From contig JAJXZV010000272.1 in assembly GCA_021779875.1 (NCBI GenBank), positions 1 to 5,726 of the forward strand: 5,726 nt of DNA, written 5' to 3'. Position 1 is the stretch's first letter. The number at the start of each line of letters is the position of its first letter. The stretch is from Pseudomonadota bacterium. GTDB taxonomy: Bacteria; Pseudomonadota; Gammaproteobacteria; Steroidobacterales; Steroidobacteraceae. The translations under genes and the position numbers were made by a program. The notes below the pieces were generated by a model that was given only the letters and a program-made list of their open reading frames with translations, had not been told where the DNA came from and made no database searches. Shown one piece after another: positions 1-5,726 of the stretch.

Positions 1-171
1 TGGCCGCTCGCCGAACTGCGGGCCCGCGGCCGCATCACCGAGCGGGCTCGCGCCGCGGACCGCAGTCCGACCTTCTCCGCGGACATCCGCCGCGGCGTTC
101 CCGGAATCCGCGGCGGCGGCCGGCGGCCGGCGGGGCCGCTAGACATCGCGCCCGGGTGCCCGTTGCGGTAG
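1..171 (+). other. Possible 3' tail of an upstream gene (weak)
   Basis: One + strand frame is open from the first base to a TAG at 169-171 (56 codons, no start inside needed). In its first ~37 codons G/C is highest at codon position 3 and lowest at position 2, as in real genes of this G+C class. The peptide is rich in Arg, Ala and Gly and matches no family I recognise. Its second half becomes low-complexity Gly/Arg/Pro. Stops are rare in such G+C-rich DNA, so an open frame of this length is weak evidence. It could be the C-terminus of a gene cut by the window edge, or plain intergenic sequence. Confidence 0.2.
87..116. repeat. Perfect 9-bp inverted repeat with nested inner dyad
   Basis: CCGCCGCGG at 87-95 is exactly complementary to CCGCGGCGG at 108-116. 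The 12-base spacer holds a smaller dyad, TTCC-C-GGAA, at 98-106. It lies about 100 bases upstream of the permease start. It could form a stable hairpin (a terminator-like or mRNA structure) or be a binding site for a dimeric regulator. No T-tract follows, so it is not a classical intrinsic terminator. GC-rich sequence produces such dyads by chance more often than average. Confidence 0.4.
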
Positions 172-202
172 CATGCGGTGATCCTAGGGGATTCCTCCAA
201 AC

Positions 203-208
203 GAGAAG
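203..208 (+). promoter_or_regulatory. Ribosome binding site of the permease
   Basis: GAGAAG sits 5 bases upstream of the ATG at 214, a purine-rich Shine-Dalgarno-like stretch in otherwise G/C-rich sequence. It decides the start. The more upstream in-frame GTG at 178 has no comparable element and would add 12 polar residues ahead of the family's usual N-terminus. Confidence 0.6.
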
Positions 209-213
209 AACGC

Positions 214-1827
214 ATGTCCAGCGAATCCGCGATCCGCCGCGAAGTCGGCGCCATTGCGCTCATGTTCACGGGCTTGGGATCCATCATCGGCTCGGGCTGG
301 CTGTTCGGCGCGTGGCGCGCGGCGCAGCTCGCGGGACCGGGCGCGGTGTACGCGTGGATCATCGGCGCCGTCGTGATCCTGTTCGTGGCGCTGACCTACG
401 CGGAGCTCGGTGCGATGTTCCCCGAGTCTGGCGGCGCCGTGCGCTACGGCCACTACTCGCACGGCTCGCTGGTCGGCTTCATCGCCGGCTGGGCGGCCTG
501 GATCGCGATCGTGTCGGTGATCCCGGTCGAGGCCGAGGCGTCGGTGCAGTACATGAGCTCGTGGCCCTGGACCTGGACCCACGATCTGTACTTGCACGCC
601 GACAACGGCCAGGGCGTGCTGTCGGCCACGGGCCTCGTGCTCGCGGCGGTGCTGGTGGTGATCTACTTCCTGTTCAACTTCTGGAGCGTCAAGGTGTTCG
701 CGAGCACCAACAGCGCCATCACCTTCTTCAAGCTGATCGTGCCGGCGGGCACCGCCATCGCGCTGATGGCGACCGAGTTCCACTGGGAGAACTTCAAGCT
801 CGGGGTGCACGGCGGGCCGAGCGTGCTCGATCCGGCCTCCATACTCACCGCGGTCGCCACCAGCGGCATCGTCTTCAGCTACAACGGCTTCCAGAGCCCG
901 GTGAACCTCGCCGGCGAGGCGCGCAATCCCGGCCGCAGCGTTCCGGCGGCGATCTTCGGCTCGATCGCGCTCAGCACCTGCGTGTACATCATGCTGCAGA
1001 TCGCGTTCCTCGGCGCCGTGTCGCCCGCGCGGCTGCAGTCCGGCTGGTCGGCGCTCGAGTACAGCTCGCCGTTCGCGCAGCTCGCGCTCGCATTGAACCT
1101 GCACTGGCTGGCGCTGCTCCTGTACACCGACGCGTTCGTGAGCCCGAGCGGCACCGGCACGACCTACACGGCGACCACGGCGCGCATGATCTACGCCATG
1201 CAGCGCAACGGCACGGTGCCGGCGGTTTTCGGGCGCATCCACCCCGGCTCCGGGATCCCCCGCCCGGCCATGTGGTTCAACCTCGCCGTCTCGTTCCTGT
1301 TCCTGTTCTTCTTCCGCGGCTGGGGCAAGCTCGCCGCGGTCATCTCGGTGGCAACCATCATCACCTACCTGATCGTGCCGATCAGCGTCCTGGTGCTGCG
1401 CCGGACGGCCCCGGACGTGCACCGGCCCCTGCGGGTGCCGGGCCTGACGATCCTCGCGCCGATCGCCTTCGTGCTCGCCACCTTGATGCTGTACTGGGCG
1501 CGCTGGCCGTACACCGGCGAGATCATGCTCCTGCTGATCCTGCCGCTGCCCGTGTACCTGTACTACCAGGCGCAGGCCGGCTGGGCGGGCTTCGGCCGCG
1601 CGCTGCGCGGCGCCTGGTGGCTGATCGCGTACCTCGGTTCGGTGGTCGCGCTCTCCTGGGCCGGCAGCACGCAGTTCGCGGGACACGGCTACATCGGCTA
1701 CGGCTGGGACCAGCTGTGCGTGGCGCTCGCCGCGCTGCTGTTCTGCTATCTGGGCGTGCGCGCCGGATGGCGCACGCCGGCCGTCGCGGAGGCGGAAATG
1801 GCGCCCCCGAGGGCGCCGGGGGAGTAG
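214..1827 (+). CDS. APC-superfamily amino acid permease
   Basis: Integral inner-membrane transporter of 537 aa, predicted to import an amino acid by proton symport. About 14 hydrophobic segments can be counted. The first carries the unwound-helix signature G26-S27-G28 within GSIIGSGWLF. The second is followed by the AELGAMFPESGG motif typical of the family. The sixth contains FSYNGFQ (221-227), with E235 and a following NPGRSVP, matching the family's substrate/cation region. A conserved ARMIYAMQRNG motif occurs at about 323-333. Length and motif order fit AA_permease_2-type carriers. The GSGWLF variant recalls the YveA-like (aspartate/glutamate) subgroup, but that resemblance is from memory and the substrate is not established. 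The ATG at 214 is preferred over GTG 178 because of the purine-rich element just upstream. The gene appears intact, and a small membrane protein begins 6 bases after its stop. Confidence 0.93.
   Translation: MSSESAIRREVGAIALMFTGLGSIIGSGWLFGAWRAAQLAGPGAVYAWIIGAVVILFVALTYAELGAMFPESGGAVRYGHYSHGSLVGFIAGWAAWIAIVSVIPVEAEASVQYMSSWPWTWTHDLYLHADNGQGVLSATGLVLAAVLVVIYFLFNFWSVKVFASTNSAITFFKLIVPAGTAIALMATEFHWENFKLGVHGGPSVLDPASILTAVATSGIVFSYNGFQSPVNLAGEARNPGRSVPAAIFGSIALSTCVYIMLQIAFLGAVSPARLQSGWSALEYSSPFAQLALALNLHWLALLLYTDAFVSPSGTGTTYTATTARMIYAMQRNGTVPAVFGRIHPGSGIPRPAMWFNLAVSFLFLFFFRGWGKLAAVISVATIITYLIVPISVLVLRRTAPDVHRPLRVPGLTILAPIAFVLATLMLYWARWPYTGEIMLLLILPLPVYLYYQAQAGWAGFGRALRGAWWLIAYLGSVVALSWAGSTQFAGHGYIGYGWDQLCVALAALLFCYLGVRAGWRTPAVAEAEMAPPRAPGE
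1818..1824 (+). promoter_or_regulatory. Ribosome binding site for the TTG-started small gene
   Basis: GGGGGAG lies inside the last codons of the permease, 9 bases before the TTG at 1834. A TAG in the same frame at 1825-1827 (the permease stop) excludes any earlier start. The next in-frame ATG (1897) would cut into the membrane segment, so TTG is the best-supported start. The position suggests translational coupling to the permease. Confidence 0.45.
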
Positions 1828-1833
1828 GGTCGC

Positions 1834-2553
1834 TTGCACATCGAGCCGCCGGGACCAGCCGCCCGTACCCTGAGGGATTTCGCGGCCCATTACCTCATGA
1901 TCGTGCTCGGAATCCTGACCGCTCTGGGACTCGAGCAGGCGATCGAGTACAGCCGCGACCGTGAGGGCGCTCGCGAGGCGCAGGCGCAGATCGAGGCGGA
2001 ACTTCGCACGAACCTGCAGGACATCGGCGACGCGATGCGCGAGAACGAGTCCCACCTGCAGACGCTGCGCCCGGTGGCCGCGGCACTCGCCGCCGATCTG
2101 CGTACGGGGATGCCCCTGGAATCGCTCCGCCACAAGATCAGCGACGAGTACCGCAAGAGACTCGTGATCGGAGTCATGTTCCCGCCTTTCAATCACGATG
2201 CATGGGACGTGGCGGTCGCAAGCCAATCCGCGAGCCACATACCCGTGAGACGATTGCAGGCTTACACCGCGGCCTACACCGCGGAGCGCGACACGCTCGA
2301 GGCGATGAAGCTCACCGTCTCGGCGATATACGGACCGCGCATGCCGGACGTTCTCGCGGCGACCGACCTCGGGATCGTCGATCCCCACGAGTTCTACTTC
2401 GTGATCCAGCAATTGATCGTCGCGGGGGCGGCGGCGCAGAGTGCTCTCGGCCAGACCAAGGCCGAGGTCATGAAGGATCTGACGACGATCGGCGCGGCGC
2501 CGCCCGCCGGGGATCACGAGGCACCGGCGGGTTCGGCTTCCGGCGCGCCCTGA
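1834..2553 (+). CDS. Uncharacterised protein with one N-terminal membrane segment and a coiled coil
   Basis: 239 aa with no named function that I recognise. Residues 12-20 are a short amphipathic stretch (TLRDFAAHY). Residues ~20-37 form a single hydrophobic helix (YLMIVLGILTALGLEQAI). Residues ~40-75 are highly charged and Ala/Glu/Arg-rich, likely helical or coiled coil. A conserved-looking core around W124 (HDAWDVAVASQ) is followed by more helix, and the last ~20 residues are Pro/Ala/Gly low complexity. The pattern of 'IVLGILxALGLEQ' followed by charged helix and a central Trp resembles small hypothetical membrane proteins common in Xanthomonas- and Steroidobacter-like genomes. The large domain is probably periplasmic, but topology is inferred. 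There are no cysteines and no catalytic motif. It starts with TTG 6 bases after the permease stop, so the two are probably co-transcribed. It might be an accessory subunit or regulator of the permease, or simply a neighbour. Confidence 0.8.
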   Translation: MHIEPPGPAARTLRDFAAHYLMIVLGILTALGLEQAIEYSRDREGAREAQAQIEAELRTNLQDIGDAMRENESHLQTLRPVAAALAADLRTGMPLESLRHKISDEYRKRLVIGVMFPPFNHDAWDVAVASQSASHIPVRRLQAYTAAYTAERDTLEAMKLTVSAIYGPRMPDVLAATDLGIVDPHEFYFVIQQLIVAGAAAQSALGQTKAEVMKDLTTIGAAPPAGDHEAPAGSASGAP

Positions 2554-2570
2554 AGCGACCGAACCGCTGT

Positions 2571-2576
2571 TATATT
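2571..2576 (+). promoter_or_regulatory. Candidate -10 element upstream of the M13 peptidase
   Basis: TATATT is the only clearly AT-rich hexamer in the 52-base gap between the small membrane protein and the peptidase, and it stands out in a very G+C-rich context. It is 29 bases before the preferred ATG, which would give a short leader. No good -35 hexamer is found 16-18 bases upstream, so a sigma-70 promoter is only suggested. The gene could instead be read through from the permease. Confidence 0.3.
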
Positions 2577-2605
2577 TGGATCTCTTCGGCAACCGGGGTC
2601 GTACG

Positions 2606-4642
2606 ATGATAGCAAGGCGCATTGGTCCGGCCGGAATGGCGCTCATGATGGCCGCGTCGCTCGCGCAAGGCGCGAGCGACTTGAATTCCGGAATCGATCT
2701 GCAGTACGTCGACCCGGGCGTGCGGGCACAGGACGATTTCTACCGGCACGTCAACGGCAAATGGCTGGCCGCGACCGCGATCCCGGCCGATAAGGGCTCC
2801 TACGACATGTTCGAGTACCTGGCCGACAAGACCGAGCAGCAGCTGCGCGGCATCGTCGAGGAACTCGGGAAGTCCGTGGACCCGTCCGATCCCGATCAGC
2901 GCAAGATCGCCGACCTGTATTCGAGCTTCATGGACGAGCGGGCGATCGAGCGGGCGGGCCTCGAGCCCCTTTCCGCCGAGTTCGCGCGCGTCGACGCGCT
3001 CGACTCCGCGGGGGGCATTCCGGCGTTGATCGCGCATCTGCAGCGCATCGGCGTGTCCACCCCGTACACGCCCCAGGTCCATCAGGACGCCAAGGACTCC
3101 TCGCGCTACGTGTTCGACCTAGGCCAGGACGGCCTCGGCATGCCGGACCGCGACTATTACCTGCTCGACCAGGCCGAGATGAAGAAGACCCGCGAAGCGT
3201 ACGGGAGACACGTGGCGAAGATGCTGGCGCTCGCGGGGGACGTGCGCGCCCGGAGCGACGCTCGCGCGATCCTGGCGCTCGAGACCGCCCTTGCCCGGAT
3301 CCAGTGGACCAAGGTCGAACTGCGCGACCCGGTGAAGGCGTACAACAAGTATCGATTCTCCGAGCTGTCGCGGCTCGCCCCGGGCTACGACTGGGACGGC
3401 TATCTCGCCGCCGCCGGCGTCAAGGGCCGGATCGACTACGTGATCGTCGGCCAGCCGACCTACATCGCCGCCCTCGGCCGGCTGATCAAGCGGACGCCCA
3501 TCTCGACCTGGCGCGCCTATTTCCGGTGGCAGATCCTGAGCGACGCGGCCCCGTATCTCGGCAAGGCGTTCGTCGACGAGCACTTCGCGTTCTACGGCAC
3601 GACGCTCGCGGGCATCGAGCGCAACCGCGACCGGTGGAAGCGGGGCTTGCGCCTGGTCGATTCGTCTATCGGCGAAGGTCTCGGACGGCTGTACGTCGCG
3701 GCCTATTTCCCGGCCGAGTCGAAGGCGCGGATGGAGCGCCTGGTGGCCAACCTGCTCGCGGCCTACCGGGCGGACATCGAGACCCTCGACTGGATGGGTG
3801 AACAGACCCGGCGCCACGCGCAGGAAAAGCTCGCGAAGTTCCAGACCAAGATCGGTTATCCGTCCAAGTGGCGCGACTACGGCGGCCTGCGGATCGCCAA
3901 GGACGATCTGCTCGGCAACGTCGGGCGCGCCCGCGAATTCGAATACCAGCGCAATGTCGACAAGCTCGGCGGCCCGATCGACCGGACCGAGTGGGGCATG
4001 ACGCCGCAGACCATCAACGCCTATTACAACCCCGAGCAGAACGAGATCGTCTTTCCGGCGGCCATCCTGCAGGCGCCGTTCTTCGACGCGGCCGCCGACG
4101 ACGCCGCCAATTACGGCGCGATCGGCGCGGTGATCGGTCACGAGATCAGCCACGGATTCGACGACCAGGGCAGCCAATACGACGGGAACGGCGATCTGCT
4201 GGCGCCCCCGGGGTGGTTCACCCAGGCCGATCTCGACCGCTTCCAGGCCAAGGCGCACGCATTGGTCGCGCAATATGCGGCCTACTCGCCCGTTCCGGGC
4301 TATCCGATCAACGGCGAACTCACGCTCGGCGAGAACATCGCCGACAATTCCGGACTCGCGATCGCCTACAAGGCCTACGTGCTGTCGCTCGCGGGCCGGC
4401 CTGCGCCCGTGATCGACGGACTGACCGGCGCCCAGCGGTTCTTCTACGGCTTCGCCCAGGTCTGGCGCGGCAAGGAGCGGGACAACCTCCTGATCATGCA
4501 GATCAAGACCGATCCGCACTCGCCCGATGCGATCCGCGGCCAGGTGCCCGAGATGAATCAGGCGCCTTTCTACGACGCCTTCGGCGTCAAGCCCGGCGAC
4601 AAGATGTACCTGCCGCCCGAGCGGCGCGTCAGCATGTGGTGA
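2606..4642 (+). CDS. M13 family (neprilysin/PepO-like) zinc metallopeptidase, secreted
   Basis: 678 aa, the usual size for bacterial M13 oligopeptidases, which cleave short peptides on the amino side of hydrophobic residues. The N-terminus (MIARR, then a hydrophobic run to about residue 22 ending AQGA) looks like a Sec signal peptide, placing the enzyme in the periplasm or outside; there is no lipobox cysteine. The M13 N-terminal domain begins with VRAQDDFYRHVNGKWL, and MPDRDYYLLD is also typical. Catalytic domain: NAYY at 471-474 (substrate backbone binding), zinc motif HEISH at 512-516 (H512, E513, H516), ENIAD at 576-580 (E576 third zinc ligand, D580), H638 in DPHSP and R644 six residues on. 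These match neprilysin H711/R717 in spacing. It ends in Trp as the family does. The protein has no cysteine, so it lacks the disulfides of animal homologues. ATG 2606 is preferred over the in-frame TTG at 2576, which overlaps the promoter-like patch and would put charged residues ahead of the signal peptide; ATG 2636 would remove its basic start. Confidence 0.96.
   Translation: MIARRIGPAGMALMMAASLAQGASDLNSGIDLQYVDPGVRAQDDFYRHVNGKWLAATAIPADKGSYDMFEYLADKTEQQLRGIVEELGKSVDPSDPDQRKIADLYSSFMDERAIERAGLEPLSAEFARVDALDSAGGIPALIAHLQRIGVSTPYTPQVHQDAKDSSRYVFDLGQDGLGMPDRDYYLLDQAEMKKTREAYGRHVAKMLALAGDVRARSDARAILALETALARIQWTKVELRDPVKAYNKYRFSELSRLAPGYDWDGYLAAAGVKGRIDYVIVGQPTYIAALGRLIKRTPISTWRAYFRWQILSDAAPYLGKAFVDEHFAFYGTTLAGIERNRDRWKRGLRLVDSSIGEGLGRLYVAAYFPAESKARMERLVANLLAAYRADIETLDWMGEQTRRHAQEKLAKFQTKIGYPSKWRDYGGLRIAKDDLLGNVGRAREFEYQRNVDKLGGPIDRTEWGMTPQTINAYYNPEQNEIVFPAAILQAPFFDAAADDAANYGAIGAVIGHEISHGFDDQGSQYDGNGDLLAPPGWFTQADLDRFQAKAHALVAQYAAYSPVPGYPINGELTLGENIADNSGLAIAYKAYVLSLAGRPAPVIDGLTGAQRFFYGFAQVWRGKERDNLLIMQIKTDPHSPDAIRGQVPEMNQAPFYDAFGVKPGDKMYLPPERRVSMW
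4638..4642 (+). promoter_or_regulatory. Ribosome binding site overlapping the peptidase stop codon
   Basis: GGTGA spans the last Trp codon and the TGA stop of the peptidase gene, 10 bases ahead of the ATG at 4653. It matches the 3' part of the Shine-Dalgarno consensus. This arrangement suggests the PRPP synthase is translated by ribosomes finishing the peptidase. No better candidate lies in the gap. Confidence 0.4.
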
Positions 4643-4652
4643 TCCGCGGCAC

Positions 4653-5663
4653 ATGACCGCCATGCCCCCGCCGCTGCTGTTCGCGCCCAGCGAGAGCCGT
4701 TCGCTCGGTGCGGCGACCAGCCGGCTCGGGGGCCTGGATCTCGGTGCGCTCGAGGAGCGCGCCTTCGAGGACGGCGAGTTCAAGCTGCGCCCCCTGCAGT
4801 CGGTGCGCGGCCGGCGCGTGTTCGTCCTGCAGACGCTCGCCGGCAGCGCCGACGCATCGATCGCCCAGCGCTTCGTGCGGCTCTTGTTCCTGCTGCAGGG
4901 ACTGCGCGATGCCGGCGCCGGCGAGCTCACCGCCGTGGTGCCGTATCTCGCCTATGCCCGCAAGGACCGCCGCACCCAGCCGCGCGATCCGGTGACCACC
5001 CGCTACGTCGCGCAGCTGCTGGAGGCCGCCGGACTCGACCGGCTGGTCGCGCTCGACGCCCACAATCCGGCGGCGCTGGACAATGCGGTGCGCGTCCCCT
5101 GCGACCACCTGTCGGCGCTGCCGATGTTCGCCGACCACCTCGCGCAGCGCCTGGGGCCCGGGGACCTCGCGGTCGCCTCGCCGGACGTCGGCGGCATCAA
5201 GCGGGCGCAGCTGCTGCGCGAACTGCTCGCCGCCCGGCTCGGGCGCCCCGTGGATCTGCTGTTCGTCGAGAAGCGGCGCGCCCAGGGCGTGGTCTCGGGC
5301 GGCACCGTGGTCGGGTCCTGCGAAGGCCGCACCGTGATCGTGCTGGACGACCTGTGCGCCACCGGCGGCACGCTGATCCGCGCGGCGCGGGCGCTGCGCG
5401 ATCAGCGCGCGCGGGAGGTGTACGCGGTCTTCACCCATGCGCCCATGGCCGACGGGCTGCGCAACGTGATCGAGGCCCGGGAGATCTCCCGGATCATCAC
5501 GACCGACAGCACCGCAGATCGCCCGCAGGGACCCGCCGAAACGCCCGAGTCCCGGCTCACCGTGCTGTCGATCGCCCCGCTTCTGGGCGCGGCGATCGGG
5601 CGCATGCTTCGATTCGAGCCGGTGGCGCCGCTGCTCGGCGAGTGGCCGGCGCCCGACCTTTGA
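4653..5663 (+). CDS. Divergent ribose-phosphate diphosphokinase (PRPP synthase, Prs-like)
   Basis: 336 aa cytosolic enzyme predicted to make phosphoribosyl pyrophosphate from ribose-5-phosphate and ATP; classical Prs is near 315 aa. Two phosphoribosyltransferase-type domains in tandem can be followed: FEDGEF (38-43; usual FPDGE), SVRGRRVFVLQ, YARKDRR (101-107; ATP-binding region, usual YARQDRK), DAHNPA with D135 and H137 (usual DLHAxQ), ASPDVGG (175-181; usual SPDVGG), flexible-loop K207-R208-R209, and the PRPP/ribose-phosphate loop DDLCATGGT (232-240). The loop differs from the housekeeping consensus DDMIDTGGT: the Asp before TGG is Ala236 and the preceding residue is Cys235. The canonical QIQGFF stretch after the histidine is also replaced. 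Catalytic Lys/Arg, D232/D233 and H137 remain, so activity is plausible. These differences suggest a paralogue rather than the main prs, so no symbol is given. It starts 10 bases after the peptidase stop. ATG 4653 is used; ATG 4662 is a possible alternative, only three residues shorter. Confidence 0.9.
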   Translation: MTAMPPPLLFAPSESRSLGAATSRLGGLDLGALEERAFEDGEFKLRPLQSVRGRRVFVLQTLAGSADASIAQRFVRLLFLLQGLRDAGAGELTAVVPYLAYARKDRRTQPRDPVTTRYVAQLLEAAGLDRLVALDAHNPAALDNAVRVPCDHLSALPMFADHLAQRLGPGDLAVASPDVGGIKRAQLLRELLAARLGRPVDLLFVEKRRAQGVVSGGTVVGSCEGRTVIVLDDLCATGGTLIRAARALRDQRAREVYAVFTHAPMADGLRNVIEAREISRIITTDSTADRPQGPAETPESRLTVLSIAPLLGAAIGRMLRFEPVAPLLGEWPAPDL

Positions 5664-5665
5664 GC

Positions 5666-5686
5666 CCGCGCGCCCGAGGCGCGCGG
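5666..5686 (+). terminator. GC hairpin after the PRPP synthase gene, no T tract
   Basis: CCGCGCGCC (5666-5674) pairs perfectly with GGCGCGCGG (5678-5686) around a CGA loop, giving a 9-bp all-G/C stem starting 2 bases after the TGA. It could pause or end transcription or protect the mRNA 3' end. It lacks the run of T that defines intrinsic terminators, so true termination is uncertain. The remaining 40 bases to the window end contain no gene I can support. Confidence 0.4.
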
Positions 5687-5726
5687 CCGGCGAGGCGCAG
5701 GTGCCGCAGCCCGTCGCCGAGCAGGG

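Noticed and set aside
140..174. Promoter-like hexamers TAGACA and TAGCAT upstream of the permease
   Set aside because: Spacing between them is 23 bases, too long for a sigma-70 promoter, and no other good pair was seen.
156..1964. Long + strand open frame (602 codons) overlapping the permease in another frame
   Set aside because: It is Arg/Gly/Ala/His-rich with no hydrophobic pattern or motif, whereas the overlapping frame encodes a clear transporter.
2263..2284. Direct repeat TACACCGCGG, twice with a 12-base period
   Set aside because: It lies inside the small membrane protein gene and encodes YTAAYTAE; two copies are too few and too short to call a repeat element.
2556..2601. Possible hairpins (CCGAA with TTCGG, CGACC with GGTCG) in the gap before the M13 gene
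   Set aside because: They are 5-bp stems with long loops and no T tract, too weak to call a terminator or a riboswitch.
184..2646. Very long open frame on the minus strand (820 codons) across the permease and small membrane gene
   Set aside because: It is antisense to two well-supported genes. Its translation is dominated by Arg, Asp, His, Gly and Gln with no domain, as expected from the complement of G/C-biased codons.
3119..4930. Minus-strand open frame of 603 codons opposite the M13 gene
   Set aside because: It is a shadow of the peptidase and the start of the PRPP synthase gene. It shows no recognisable domain, and low stop density is expected in this base composition.
5664..5726. Possible next gene starting at GTG 5701, or the end of a convergent minus-strand gene
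   Set aside because: Only a few codons are visible on either strand and nothing identifies a product.

Overview
The window is a dense, G+C-rich bacterial segment (roughly two thirds G+C or more by eye, with strong G/C preference at third codon positions). All supported genes lie on the + strand with short gaps. Codon bias, the membrane-anchored small protein, the M13 peptidase and a divergent PRPP synthase suggest a high-G+C Gammaproteobacterium, perhaps Steroidobacter/Xanthomonas/Nevskia-like. That placement is inference; no marker gene is present.

Layout. Positions 1-213 are mostly intergenic or the tail of an unrecognised upstream gene, and contain a perfect 9-bp inverted repeat. From 214 there is a complete APC-superfamily amino acid permease (537 aa). 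Six bases after its stop begins a small protein with one membrane segment and a coiled coil (239 aa, TTG start). After a 52-base gap with an AT-rich, promoter-like patch comes a complete secreted M13 (neprilysin/PepO-like) zinc metallopeptidase (678 aa from the preferred ATG), with all catalytic and zinc-binding motifs visible. Ten bases after its stop begins a divergent ribose-phosphate diphosphokinase (PRPP synthase-like, 336 aa). The window ends just past this gene in a strong GC hairpin without a T tract.

Working together. The permease and small membrane protein look like one transcription unit, and the peptidase and PRPP synthase like another, or a continuation of the first. A secreted oligopeptidase beside an amino acid importer would fit peptide breakdown followed by uptake, but the sequence does not prove this. 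The PRPP synthase has no obvious link to either. Its PRPP-binding loop departs from the housekeeping Prs consensus, so it is probably a paralogue, possibly working with a nucleoside/nucleotide phosphorylase encoded downstream of the window.

I see no convincing mobile element, CRISPR array, tRNA, rRNA or riboswitch. The families here are known. The parts most worth a second look are the atypical PRPP synthase and the uncharacterised membrane protein tied to the permease.
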